64,000 nt of DNA, taken from assembly GCF_001632365.1 (NCBI RefSeq), contig NW_024468513.1:584668-648667 (forward strand), in the 5' to 3' direction. This stretch comes from Laetiporus sulphureus 93-53. Its lineage: Eukaryota; Basidiomycota; Agaricomycetes; Polyporales; Laetiporaceae. Positions 1-10,261 of the stretch are shown piece after piece (position 1 is the first letter of the stretch; every line of letters begins with the position of its first letter). A program made the translations under genes and the position numbers. The notes under the pieces were generated by a model that ran no database searches, was not told the origin of the DNA, and was given only the letters and a program-made list of their open reading frames with translations.

Positions 1-501
1 CCCAGGGATGGAAGGAAAGAAAAGAAAGTGGTACCGGCCTCCGGATCAACATCCCCTCCATATAGGGCGAAGGAGTCAATCACCTGAACAGATTTATCCC
101 AGACTTGTCATTGGCAATGCAGAAATTGACCAAAGTGTCGAAAACACCCGGAATTTTACGCGGATACCATGTATACGTTCTTGTGACTTGTCTACATACA
201 TTGATCGCATGCAGGCAAGCACACGTGAAATTGCATCTGGGGCTGCAAGGCGATTGCGACGTGTTCTTGGGGGACAGGCGTGAACGTGCATGTTTGTTGG
301 TCTCAGCAAGGACGCCTCACTGATCGGCCACTGCCGAGACTGCAACAGGCAACTCGACCGACTGAGATGATGCCAGGCTTGCTGCCCCAACGGCCCCCCT
401 GCGCAACGCACCTTTCTCTCCCCACCACCACCACCATCTCCTTCGCATCTGATTCCCACAATATCAATCGTCTCTCTCAACCTTACAAACGAGGCACAGC
501 A
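1..501. promoter_or_regulatory. Upstream region and leader of SEY1
   Basis: No gene is supported here. The last ~90 bases before the SEY1 start are strongly C/T-rich, with runs of CCACCACCAC and TCTCTCTCAACC, which is the usual look of a basidiomycete 5' leader. Short open frames on both strands are not supported by splice signals or a recognisable product. Confidence 0.5.
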
Positions 502-3500
502 ATGGCCATCAACGGTCACGTCAACGGAGACGCGGCCACACCGAAGGGGCCGAATTATGAGCGCGTCCAAATCATTAATGATGAGAAACAGTTCATGTGT
601 GTGCAGTTTGCGCATAAGCACGGGCCGGTCTGAGTTGCTGCCTTTGTTAGACCGGAGTTGACCCAGCAGATTGAGCGTTGGGACTTGCACAGTGCCGGAT
701 TCGACTATGACATTGTCGCAGTGTTTGGGTCGCAATCCACAGGCAAAAGTGAGTAAAGATGCTCGCGTTCACCACCTCTTTACGCTGACATATGACTGTA
801 GGCACGCTGTTGAACCGCCTTTTTGGCACGAATTTTGATGTTATGGACGAGACCAGACGGCAACAGACCACTAAAGGTATGTTGATATACTTTATAAAGC
901 CTGGTGTGGAAAACTCTCGTATCCCGTACGACTTTGTTCTGCTTGATGGTTGCTGTCTTCATACATAGCTCCAGCTGGTGGTTCTACTTGCGATGACCAC
1001 GCCAGGAGAGGAAAATCATCAGCACCGGAGCCGGTCACATATGAGGAGAGATGACTATATGCGTCGTTCTCTGTGGGTAAACCCCGTAGCAAACCATTGG
1101 CAGGCTACATGCACGGTCTCGTTCTGGGAACCTAGAAAGCCATAGCTATCGATGTCCAATTCATGTCGGGTTTACTTGAGGACCAAGATGGCGACTGGCT
1201 AACGTGCCTGTAGGAATTTGGATGTGCAGAGCTAAGGGCATGAACGTCATGGTCATGGATGTTGAAGGTACTGACGGGCGAGAAAGGGGAGAGGATCAAG
1301 TACGTGTCCAGCCATTATTTTCCTTCCTTGTTCTGACAGGTGCTAGGATTTTGAACGCAAATCAGCTCTATTCTCCCTTGCGTCGTCAGAGGTCCTCATT
1401 GTCAACCTCTGGGAACATCAAGTTGGCTTATATCAGGGCGCTAACATGGGCCTTCTGAAGACCGTCTTTGAAGTGAATCTGGGTATCTTTGGGAAGAAGA
1501 CTGCAGACGGGTATGTCCAACCTCAGTTTGCATGCGACATCATTGAACACTCCCGGCAGACGTAACCAGCGTACGCTTCTTCTGTTCGCGATACGTGATC
1601 ACATCGGTACCACACCGTTGGCGAATCTGCAAGCCACGCTCACTGCGGATCTGCAAAAGATCTGGGAGACGCTCTCGAAGCCACCAGAGTTGCAAGATAG
1701 GCAACTGTCTGATTATTTCGACTTATCGTTTGTAGCGCTACCACACAAGATCCTTGCGGCCGACAAGTTCGAGTCCGAGGTGCAGGAGCTAAGGAAGCGC
1801 TTCATGGACAAGGGGCGCGAAGACTATGTTTTCAAGCCTGCGTACCACAAACGCATCCCTGCTGATGGTGTTGCGTTCTATATGGAGGGCATCTGGGTGA
1901 GAGCACATTCTAGGATATGCTGTCAATTGATTGGTTGAATGTCTTTCTTCCTGTAGGAACAAGTGCAGACGAACAAGGACTTGGATTTGCCTACTCAACA
2001 GGAACTATTGGCTCAATTCCGCTGCGATGAGATCTCTGCTGCAGCTTTGACGGAGTTCAATGAGCAGGCGAAACCCCAACGCCGGCCTATCGAGTCCGGC
2101 AAGGTGATCGAAAATCTCGGCGGCATGATGCGTGCTTGGCGTTCTGGTGCACTCGGTGCGCATACATCCTTTCACTTCTTCAATTGCAGCTTAGTCGGTA
2201 ACCTGCAGAGCGTTATGACCGAGATGCATCACGTTATCACCAGGGCGTGTACAAGCGGAAACGCGCTGATCTCGTGTCTGTCCTCGACTCGACGCTCTCG
2301 CCATTGTTCCTCGGGCAGCTGAAGAATCTACACAAGGCGTCTCTCGTCACGTTCAAGAAAGAAATGCTCGAGGGTATGCGGGGCGAGAACTATAACTTTG
2401 CTGAGGTCGTTGCTGCTGCGCGGGAGCGATGCGAGAAGCGATTCTTGGACGGTGCACAGGAGGCACTCGTAGAGGGTACCGATTGGAACTATGAGGAGGA
2501 ACTTGAGCTCCTCAGGAACGAGATAAGGATCGTGGCTGACCAGTGCAGAAAAGATGAGACGAAGAAGATGGTCAATGCAATCGAGGTGGGCGAACTCAGC
2601 TGTCGAAGCAGTCCCATTGTGACACTACGAGCCTGCAGCGTAATATCAAGAAGCAGATATCGGATCCTGTTGAGATTTGGCTCAATAAGCCTCAGCCCGA
2701 CATGTGGGACGAGATACTCAAAGTGTTTCGTGAACTACTCGAGAAGGCGGAGTCGATGTACCTCACGAAGGCAAAGAGTCAGTGCACAACTTATCCCGCG
2801 AACGTTGACGCTCTAACCTTGTGTACGTTGACCAGGCTTCAACTGCACTGACGAGGAGAACGAGACCTCCTTGGCGATCCTGAGGAAACGTGCATGGCTC
2901 GCTTTGCGCGCCAAGGTTGACGAACAAACGACCGACGCGGCCTTCCTCACTAAGCTCCGCACTCATTTTGAGGAGCGATTCCGCTACGACGAACACGGCG
3001 TTCCGCGAGTATGGAAGCCTTCGGACGACATTGATGGCGCGTTCAAGAAGGCAAGGGATCAGGTGCGTCAGACCGATTCTGAAGCGCCATTGTCGAATGA
3101 CTCAACTACCGTAATCAGACACTGGAGCTCATTCCTTTATACTCAAGGATCAACCCAATCGATGGCACGTTGGAATATTCCTTGCCTTCTGAGGAATCCG
3201 ACCCTCTCTCGTCGACGGACGAGTTCGACTTCCCTGCTACTCTCGTTATCTTTTCCGAGACGAAGATCTTGGACTTGATGAGCCGCTTTAGACGGGATGC
3301 GGATGCATACTACGTCGAGGCCAAGCGCAGCATGGTATCCAGCGTGGCGCAGATACCCTATTGGATGTATGGCGTCCTCGTGGTGCTGGGTTGGAATGAG
3401 GCGATGTTCGTGCTGTTCAATCCGTTGTACTTTGCCATGCTTTTGTGCATGGTTGGCGCTGCGTACGTGTTCAACCTTTATAGCAGAAACATTTCTCGCT

Positions 3501-3769
3501 GATCCGCCCTGTAGCTACATTGTCGTGCAACTGGGCATGGCAGGACCGTTGCTCCAAATTACGAGGACACTAGTGAATGAGGTATGTGGATGCCTTCATT
3601 TGCATACGTCTACAAGCCTCTAAGATCATCGTAGGTTCAAAGTCAAGCCTATAACCATTTACGAGATCATTTTTCCCAACCACATCTTACCGAGCCAGTG
3701 CGGGCACAGGCCGTTATGCAAAATGAGGTGGATCCAGAATTGAGAGATAGGAAGACCGATTTCATGTAA
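502..3769 (+). CDS. SEY1: Sey1/RHD3-type dynamin-like GTPase, ER membrane fusion
   Basis: Fungal counterpart of atlastin/RHD3: a GTPase anchored in the ER that drives homotypic ER tubule fusion. Thirteen exons: 502-596, 651-748, 802-876, 1214-1299, 1347-1510, 1560-1896, 1957-2155, 2209-2585, 2639-2777, 2836-3062, 3119-3462, 3515-3581, 3635-3769. They join to 780 aa, close to yeast Sey1 (776). Visible: P-loop GSQSTGKS (~58-65), switch motif DVEGTDG (~105-111), RDH guanine-binding motif (~186), a long helical bundle, then a hydrophobic hairpin from ~680 followed by a short cytosolic tail. The first intron must be 597-650, because reading through meets a stop. Intron 3 (877-1213, 337 nt) is about six times longer than the others. 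The start MAINGHVNG lies directly after a pyrimidine-rich leader. Confidence 0.96.
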
Positions 3770-3868
3770 TTCGCGTGGACTTGTGGTGTAAATCCTATTG
3801 GATGGTTTTCCTTGACCTGTACTTATTACCTTGCTGCAAATAAACTGCTAATATGGTTTCAAAATAGC

Positions 3869-4505
3869 ATGTCCCTGATTCTGCCCGACGCTGCGCTGCA
3901 TGGGCATCCTATAGACATGGGGCCCGTTTCTGACCGTACAGAATGCCGTCGGATCATCACAAATGGTAACCGTGTCTGGGTGGCACTACTTGCCCTCATC
4001 ATACGGTTCATCTTTTCGCAAACCTTCCAATGACCTTGATTTACGTGGGTTCCAAATAGCAGAGCTGTGTATATGGTCTTGATTATTCGTCCACAACTTG
4101 GCTGCGGGCTAGTCATCATATATTGTTCTCGCTCTTGACTTGGTCGCAGACCTCGAACAGTTGATTTATGGACAGATGAATGCTGCATTCCGCATGAGCA
4201 CGCCTGCTCACCGGATGACATGTTCGAAATCTCTGCGGAAAAACAATGCCTTGAGGAAAGAGCTTTTCAGTTCTGTCAAGGTACGCGATACATGTCGTCA
4301 TGTGGTTTTCCGGGTCGCCTCATCCTGGATCCACTCATAAATCCAGAAAGAATACGACAAGGAGACGGGATTAAGAATACCACAAGTCGTTCCGAGACTG
4401 CATTGTCGCTCGGATGAGCTGGATCGAGCGGTTTTGGAGCACGGTTCGCTGTCAACAGTGATATCAGAGGAGACCTGGTGGGATTTAATTAGCCTACGAA
4501 ATTGA
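3869..4505 (+). CDS. Hypothetical protein, 128 aa, three exons
   Basis: Family not recognised. Exons 3869-3965, 4150-4280 and 4347-4505 join in phase (GTAACC..CGCAG, GTACGC..TCCAG) to 128 aa. The last exon looks most clearly coding: it contains ETGLRIPQVVPRLH and ends ETWWDLISLRN before TGA. In the middle exon an alternative frame is also open (with CSPDDMFEI and a different acceptor at 4350), so that exon's frame is uncertain; I prefer the frame with more G/C in third positions and the cleaner acceptor. The start lies only 100 nt after the SEY1 stop, leaving little room for a promoter, so the real start may be the in-frame ATG at 4176 (87-aa product). Confidence 0.4.
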
Positions 4506-4825
4506 GGACCGATCAATACAGCATCGCTCTGCCGTCTTCTTGACATGCTCCTGTGGTAGCAAAGTTTCCGCTCGCCATTGATATGGACAGCTGTAGAATA
4601 TATGAGCTTGACAACATTACATTGCTGAACAGCCCGAGCACTCTGATGTGTTCAGTATAAGTTGGTCCTGTTCCGAACGGATCATCATCACTCGGGCAGG
4701 TTTTGAGCTAACAGTCATGACACGTTGCATTGATAGTCGTTGAGCTTATATTTTGAGTCAATGTTGGTTTTAAGGTAATCGTGCTTGGGAACAGGGCTAG
4801 GATGATCAACGATTGACATAGGTGA

Positions 4826-5880
4826 CTACACTTGGAGCGTACAGTATGTCGGAATTGCGACCTGCATTTTTGTGCCATCTTGACGTTGGCCAAGGTCATA
4901 GCTGCTGCAGCCGTAGGCCATTTCGAGCGTGACATTGAGGTGATAGGGCCCAGGTTTGACGATGACCTCGGATTTTACCCTCGAACGCTGGTTTGATCTT
5001 GGTGCGAGCGGCTTGAGCTATCCATATGAAGAGCTGTGTAGGTATTATCAATAGAATGGGCGAAATGCAGCGTGAAGGTTTGCGATCATCTTCTAGCGTG
5101 CTTTGGCGCATCGGTCCGCAGCCAACAAGTTTCGTGAGGTTGTGTCTTGGAGTTTGAAGGCTTGTCAGCTCTCCGTTGGCCGACACGAGGCAGCTCTACA
5201 CGTCACTGACTTATAGCTGGTCAGATCATTTCGGCCTACCCGTCAATTCGCTTGACCCATGCTCAAACATGACTGACTGCAGAACCAACTTCGTCCTTGA
5301 CCATCTTGCTCTATGACCCTTTTTGTGGTGTCACCGATTAACTATTGATCTTGAATGCATCCTTGGAGTCTGGTTGCGAGGGTGCCAGTGGATCTGGCAT
5401 TATCTCATTGGTGGTTCCCAAATCTCACAGAATTGACATTGACGTTGGTAATGTCGACCAGCACCAAGCCCGTAATGACAATCGAACGTTGACACTATCA
5501 TGGCTAACCGCCTTGCGTCGGCGGCAATTCTCGTTCAATTAAATCCTTGTCGTTGGCGATGTTGAGACACGTTGAATGAACAGCCGTCGAGATGGATTTC
5601 ATTTCAGTCCTGACACTAATCTCAGATTCCACGTTGGACAATTGAGCAAGATGGTAAATGCCAAGCAGAATATGCAACGCACTGATGAAAAGCCGCATAT
5701 AGCCGCTCGTGATCTTCTAGAAGCCCAGGTATGTCCGGGCCGTTGAGCAGACAACTTCGCCGCTGGCGTCAGGTCAAGTGGCTTTGGTTCTTGAGGTGGT
5801 CGGTTGTCGAAACTTGCGGAGGATAAACAGCAGAGGGCGAGCATGCATAAGAGTAGTAAGCAGATGATGTGACGAAGCAC
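4826..5880 (-). CDS. Candidate multi-exon gene with signal peptide, structure unresolved
   Basis: Family not recognised and exon borders not settled. The segment at 5880 opens with ATG and a typical signal peptide (MLRHIICLLLLCMLALCC, then LSSASFDNRPPQ). Further exon-like stretches follow downstream on the same strand: around 5700-5504 (ALHILLGIYHLAQ, then a charged part), around 5500-5400 (ITGLVLVDITNVNVNSV), around 5420-5340 (MPDPLAPSQPDSKDAF), around 5335-5235 (GDTTKRVIEQDGQGRS) and 4975-4826 (VKPGPYHLNVTLEMAYGC, ending TYCTLQV before TAG). A 50-nt intron (donor GTTGTC) would join the first two, but I could not find one consistent set of canonical introns across all of them. It could be one secreted protein gene, two small genes, or a decaying gene. 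Confidence 0.3.
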
Positions 5881-6459
5881 ATTCGGGGATGACGATTGGA
5901 GACGAAGTACTTGGAGGCAGGCCCCCGCTTTATACTGTCAGCCGCCCGCCGCGCGTCAGTCATGTGACCGTGATGAGATAGCCGCTCATCCGAGTTCCAC
6001 CAAATTTGCCGCCCTGGTTGGGCTGCCACTACCGTGACTCACAGGCATGTCAGATATCGATGGAAAGTATGCATGGTGATGTTCAGCATGAGGTAGCTGC
6101 AGCCTCTTTCTGTTTTCTCTATGAGTCCCAACCGACATAGGAGCTCTCTATGATCCGGATATGTGAAATCCTTGAGAAAATATAGTAGCAGCAGAAGGCT
6201 GAGACATCCGTTCAGTCGGATATCAAGAAACCTCAGTCGATCGCGAAGATCTAGGAAGCCCTCATCAGTAGCATGTATAGATATTCTGTGGGTATACCAT
6301 CGTAATAAGACAGACATGAACTGGACAGCTATTAGCCGCTCGCCGTCATCATGAGTTAAATTGCGTGGAATATTGCTACATCTACAGCGTTTGGATACAT
6401 AAAAATCAGTCAAAGTCCGCATTATCCAAATATAACCGTGTGCTCGCTCACAAGAGACT
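5881..6459. other. Intergenic region downstream of palC
   Basis: Spacer of 579 nt. A 148-codon open frame on the minus strand (6039-6485) overlaps the palC 3' end. It has biased, low-complexity hydrophobic parts, no splice support and no recognisable product, so it is taken as palC 3' UTR. Nothing else is seen. Confidence 0.4.
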
Positions 6460-8157
6460 TTAAAAGTACGAGCCTTCTCCAGCATAGGAACCAGCAGTTT
6501 GAGAGCTCACAGTATCTGTGATATGGTGGGTCTTCACATCCTCTTCGCTCATAAGCTCTGCAAGCTCAAGCTGCTCCGCCTGTCGTCGGATATATTCAAC
6601 CGAGCCAGGGCCAAATGCAGGAGTAGGCTTCGCGTACGGTCGCACAGTCACTGCCAGACGTCCTGCGGGAATGGCTGCCTGCAACTCCGATTGCGGTGGG
6701 ACGGGTTGAAATGCAACCTGTCCGTGTTAATTCATCATTCATCAGGATTTAAAATTAGTCGCTAAGGAGGACACGCACCGTATCATTCATATTTTTGTAA
6801 CCTCTAAGAAATACATTCACACTTTCCAATTCCTGCGTGACTTTGTCCCTTCTTCGTTCCCGCATCTCTTTCTCCCGATCCGAGTTCAACACACCTGTGC
6901 CGCTCTTGAGGTCCTCTAACTCTTTCTTGGCCCACGCGAGAAAAGCTACCGCTATGCCGCCTTTCGCCGTGTCACCATTTTCTCCGGCATCGACCCCCAA
7001 CCATTTGCGGGCGAGGGCAGCGTGGAATGCTGCTTCCTCAGCGAGGTATCTGCGCAACTCGGGCGCAACTTCCTCTCCACCTTCATCTCTGACCGCGCTA
7101 TCCCGATCCTTGGATTTGCCGATGTGCAGATGTATCTTGCTCTTGCCAGACGCAGGGCGATAGTCACCTGGCATCTTCGCAAGAGACCTGGCAGAGGAAT
7201 AGAGGGCTGCACATTCGAGATGCAACTTAGCGATGAGCACTGGAGAAGGATGTGACTTGGGAAGAGGAGGACCAGGGGTGAGTGCGCTGTCAAACGCTGA
7301 TTTAGAGAGAAGTTTCCGAATGGCAAGTGTTTGCGCGTCGGCTAGAGCCATTCTGCACATATTCATGAGATATCAATCGACAACCATGCATACGACACCG
7401 CACGTACTTGCTTAGCCCGACTATGACTTCTCTGCTCAGATCTGGAGGACGCGGACAGTTTAAACCAGCGGCTAGCACTCGCTCTCGCTCTCGCTCCCAT
7501 TCCGCCAAGCAGTCTTTTGCGATGTACTCAAAGACCCCAGCGGCTTTGCATAGCAGCGTGACAGCGAAGCCAAGGCGTTCATCCTTCACTTTTCTCTCCG
7601 CATCAGAGATAGCACGGTCTTTCTCGTATTCTCCAAGTGAATGGACCACAGTTCGAGCGAGGTTTGATAGGGCGAAGGCATAAGTCAACAAGGTGAAGAT
7701 CAGCTCAGTGGATAAGGTCGGTATCGAGATGCGTGGTGAGTTGTGGAAGACAGACGAGGATAGCGTGGTGCGCCAGCTAAACACTGGGGTTCAATCGTTG
7801 GTAACATCGAGGGCGATAGTCAGGAGGCGTACTTGGCTCCGTCTTCAACACGAGCTCTCCATACTCCAGGCAATTTAATATGCTATATAATTGCGGGAGA
7901 TAGTCGTCGAGTACCTATGGGTGTGTAAAAACCATAGACAGATGCGCAAGCAGTTAGGATCAACTAACTTTGACCAATTTCAGGTAATCCTTGCCGCCAT
8001 CGTCCGCACGCTTACTCTCCTTCAGAGCTGCGCGTAGGTTAGCGCGAGCCTCTGTCGCTTGTGCAACCTCGGCCGTATACAAGGCCGAACGGTCATCGCA
8101 TATTCCGGTAAAGAATATCGCGCCAGTGGTAGGCAACTCGTAGAAATATGTAGACAT
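6460..8157 (-). CDS. palC: PalC-like BRO1-domain pH-response regulator
   Basis: PalC is a BRO1-domain scaffold of the fungal Pal/Rim ambient-pH pathway that links the receptor complex to ESCRT-III at the plasma membrane. Five exons: 8157-7969, 7914-7833, 7783-7408, 7352-6779, 6717-6460, with canonical introns of 49-61 nt, give 492 aa. The N-terminus MSTYFYELPTTGAI matches the usual PalC opening. An in-frame ATG 16 codons upstream (8205) is less likely. The body is alpha-helical with BRO1-like stretches (ALSNLARTVVHSLGEYE; CKAAGVFEYI; LECAALYSSARSLAK; EEAAFHAALARKWLG). The C-terminal exon carries the Pro-rich RPYAKPTPAFGPGSVEYI. It lacks the long extension of Alix/Rim20. Head-to-head with the F-box gene. 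Identification is from pattern, not from a search. Confidence 0.85.
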
Positions 8158-8404
8158 CGTTACGGCAGAGTGAGTGGCAGTCGAAGAGCAGCAGGGCTCG
8201 GCCATGATTCGGCCACGCGGTAGTGACAGCGGGGTCAGACCTGTTACATCCAGTCACGCTCTCGACTTCACTTCCTCGCTCGCGAAAGTCATGAATTCTC
8301 CGATTTTTCTTCGTCGCTCCCGCTACGCCGTCCTCCCTTCTCGTCGCTTGGACAGATAAACTAGAGGACAGACGATTAATACTGCCGTTCTGTTCTCTCC
8401 ATCA
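8158..8404. promoter_or_regulatory. Shared promoter region between palC and the F-box gene
   Basis: 247 nt separate the two divergent starts. On the plus side the leader runs into CTGTTCTCTCCATCA just before ATG; on the minus side the palC start is preceded by a short leader containing an extra in-frame ATG. I see no clear TATA element and no GCCAAG-type PacC site that I would stand behind. Confidence 0.4.
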
Positions 8405-9841
8405 ATGGAGGAACTCGCCGCATCCAAGCCACAGACATTCACCGAGCGTCCTGATGGTAGGGATATTGGCATGATCGACATGCCCTACGACATACTCTTT
8501 GAGCTGTTGAGTTATCTTTCTGCTATCGAGTTTTCATCGCTGCTCAGTTGCTGCAAGCCCCTGCATCGATACATGCGGGAACCCTCGATCTGGCAGCGTC
8601 TCTCAGCCCATTACGGTTTGCGAGATACCACCTACTTTCATGGACTATCCTTCTACATTTTATACACGCGGCTTCTACATCCTTACGGGCCTTTAATCGG
8701 CCTGTGGGCAAGCGATTATCCATACAGTGGCCATATCATGGAGTTTCGCCTGCTCGTTGGCGACGAGGACGAACAGGGCGGGATTGTCGGAGATGCCTGG
8801 GATTTTTCAAGCTCACTTGCAGTTCATCGCATTCCCCGTCAGCCGACCTATACACGCAAGCTAAAGATCGAATTTGCGGTTGATGGCGATGGGGAGGGCG
8901 TTTCTGTTACTGAGTTAGAGCCGCCAGTGGCTTTGATTCGCACCTACTGTCGCAGCACACATCGGGTCGGCAGCAAGGAGCATCATGATGCGATGAGACA
9001 CTGTGCCAAGCTTGAAGTATGTCCATCTTCCTATCAAGGGCATTACCTTCAGCATTACCGCCGCACCTTTCCACATCCTGATTTCCCATCGGAGGACGCA
9101 GATTGGCAGGATGATGAACGCGATTCCCACCGCTTGAAGCCTTGCATGCCGACCACTATCGATCAGCGCGAAGTCGTGCGTATATACCCTGCTGTCCGTC
9201 TTCCCATCGTTTTCACTGCTCCGACTGCCTGCCTCAAGCCCCGATCCATCTCATTTCGTTGCCTCGACCAAGGATGTACACAGTTCCAATCTACATCGCT
9301 GCCCTTCGACAACCTCTCTCCAATTCTTCTACGGTACTATCCACTCAAGCATCTTATACAAAGTGGAGTAGATCCCAGTGATGCGCAATGGTCCTTGCAA
9401 ACATTGGCTGGTCTTTGGCTGGGCTGCTATGGCCTGAGCGGGACGGAATGTTTGCACCTTGCATGGGTGGAGGAACGTGACACGTTGGAGGCTTTCAAGA
9501 TCACCGGCGATGTGCATGTCCCGCGTGGAGCGCGCACATGGATCATTCCGGCACACTTTGACGGTTCACACTCTCTCGCGGCGGACGCGACGCGGTTCGA
9601 GTCGCAGTCTAATATTGAGCGGCTGTTCGTGGATACCGGATTCATAAGTGAGCGAGGATTTCTGTACGGCAATGTTTATTTTCTTCTGTGCCATAATGAC
9701 TCACATCATTTCTGCAGAAGAGACATCAGAGTTCGCCTATTGATAGGTGTCACTGGAGCGGACGAGCTCCAAATTTGGTGGGATATCATCAACGAGGTCA
9801 GACGATACATCCGCTACAAAGGTCGTGATGGTATGTCGTAA
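8405..9841 (+). CDS. F-box protein, FBXO31-like
   Basis: Probable substrate adaptor of an SCF ubiquitin ligase. The F-box lies at residues ~26-70 (PYDILFELLSYLSAIEFSSL ... SIWQRLSAHYGL). The C-terminal half has the FBXO31-type module: LAGLWLGCYGLSGTECLHL followed by FKITGDVHVPRGARTW. Exons 8405-9663 and 9718-9841. The 54-nt intron 9664-9717 (GTACGG..TGCAG) is a multiple of three, so the frame stays open if unspliced (478 aa); splicing gives 460 aa and joins ERGFL directly to RDIRVRLLIGV, which fits the family better than the read-through. The protein ends ELQIWWDIINEVRRYIRYKG; a GTATGT just before the stop leaves open a further 3' exon. The target is unknown. Confidence 0.85.
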   Translation: MEELAASKPQTFTERPDGRDIGMIDMPYDILFELLSYLSAIEFSSLLSCCKPLHRYMREPSIWQRLSAHYGLRDTTYFHGLSFYILYTRLLHPYGPLIGLWASDYPYSGHIMEFRLLVGDEDEQGGIVGDAWDFSSSLAVHRIPRQPTYTRKLKIEFAVDGDGEGVSVTELEPPVALIRTYCRSTHRVGSKEHHDAMRHCAKLEVCPSSYQGHYLQHYRRTFPHPDFPSEDADWQDDERDSHRLKPCMPTTIDQREVVRIYPAVRLPIVFTAPTACLKPRSISFRCLDQGCTQFQSTSLPFDNLSPILLRYYPLKHLIQSGVDPSDAQWSLQTLAGLWLGCYGLSGTECLHLAWVEERDTLEAFKITGDVHVPRGARTWIIPAHFDGSHSLAADATRFESQSNIERLFVDTGFISERGFLYGNVYFLLCHNDSHHFCRRDIRVRLLIGVTGADELQIWWDIINEVRRYIRYKGRDGMS

Positions 9842-10261
9842 GGAATATAATTGGATCTACGAGTCAAGGGCGGGCATCTTTCATATCGGATTCGGCGGTT
9901 GGATGCGAAGCGTGGACCCTAGCGGCGTTGCAATATCAATATCGTAACTTATCATTTGACGAGGGTTTATGTTTTAATCATTTCACAGCATGGGGCAAAC
10001 ATTGGTACCCAACAAGAGCAGAGGGCAGAGGCGGAGGAGCTGGTATCTAAGAGATCGAGAAAACTAGCACAGAATCAGCTATCCAATCCTACTAGTACGA
10101 GGGCTCCATGTAAAGTTAGCACGCAAAAAGGGAATGTGTATATGTGATGGATGGCAAAGCAGTCGTCAGTAGTACAATTACAGTACAATACACAATGCAG
10201 ATGTAAGAAGACATCGCGAACAGCTGTAGAGATCGACTGTCTCTTTTCCTAGTCCATACAA
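9842..10261. other. Spacer between convergent genes
   Basis: 420 nt between the stop of the F-box gene and the stop of the membrane-protein gene. Presumably the two 3' UTRs. Short open frames only; no repeat or RNA gene seen. Confidence 0.4.

Noticed and set aside
6039..6485. 148-codon minus-strand frame after palC
   Set aside because: Overlaps the palC stop, same strand, no promoter room and no family; taken as 3' UTR.
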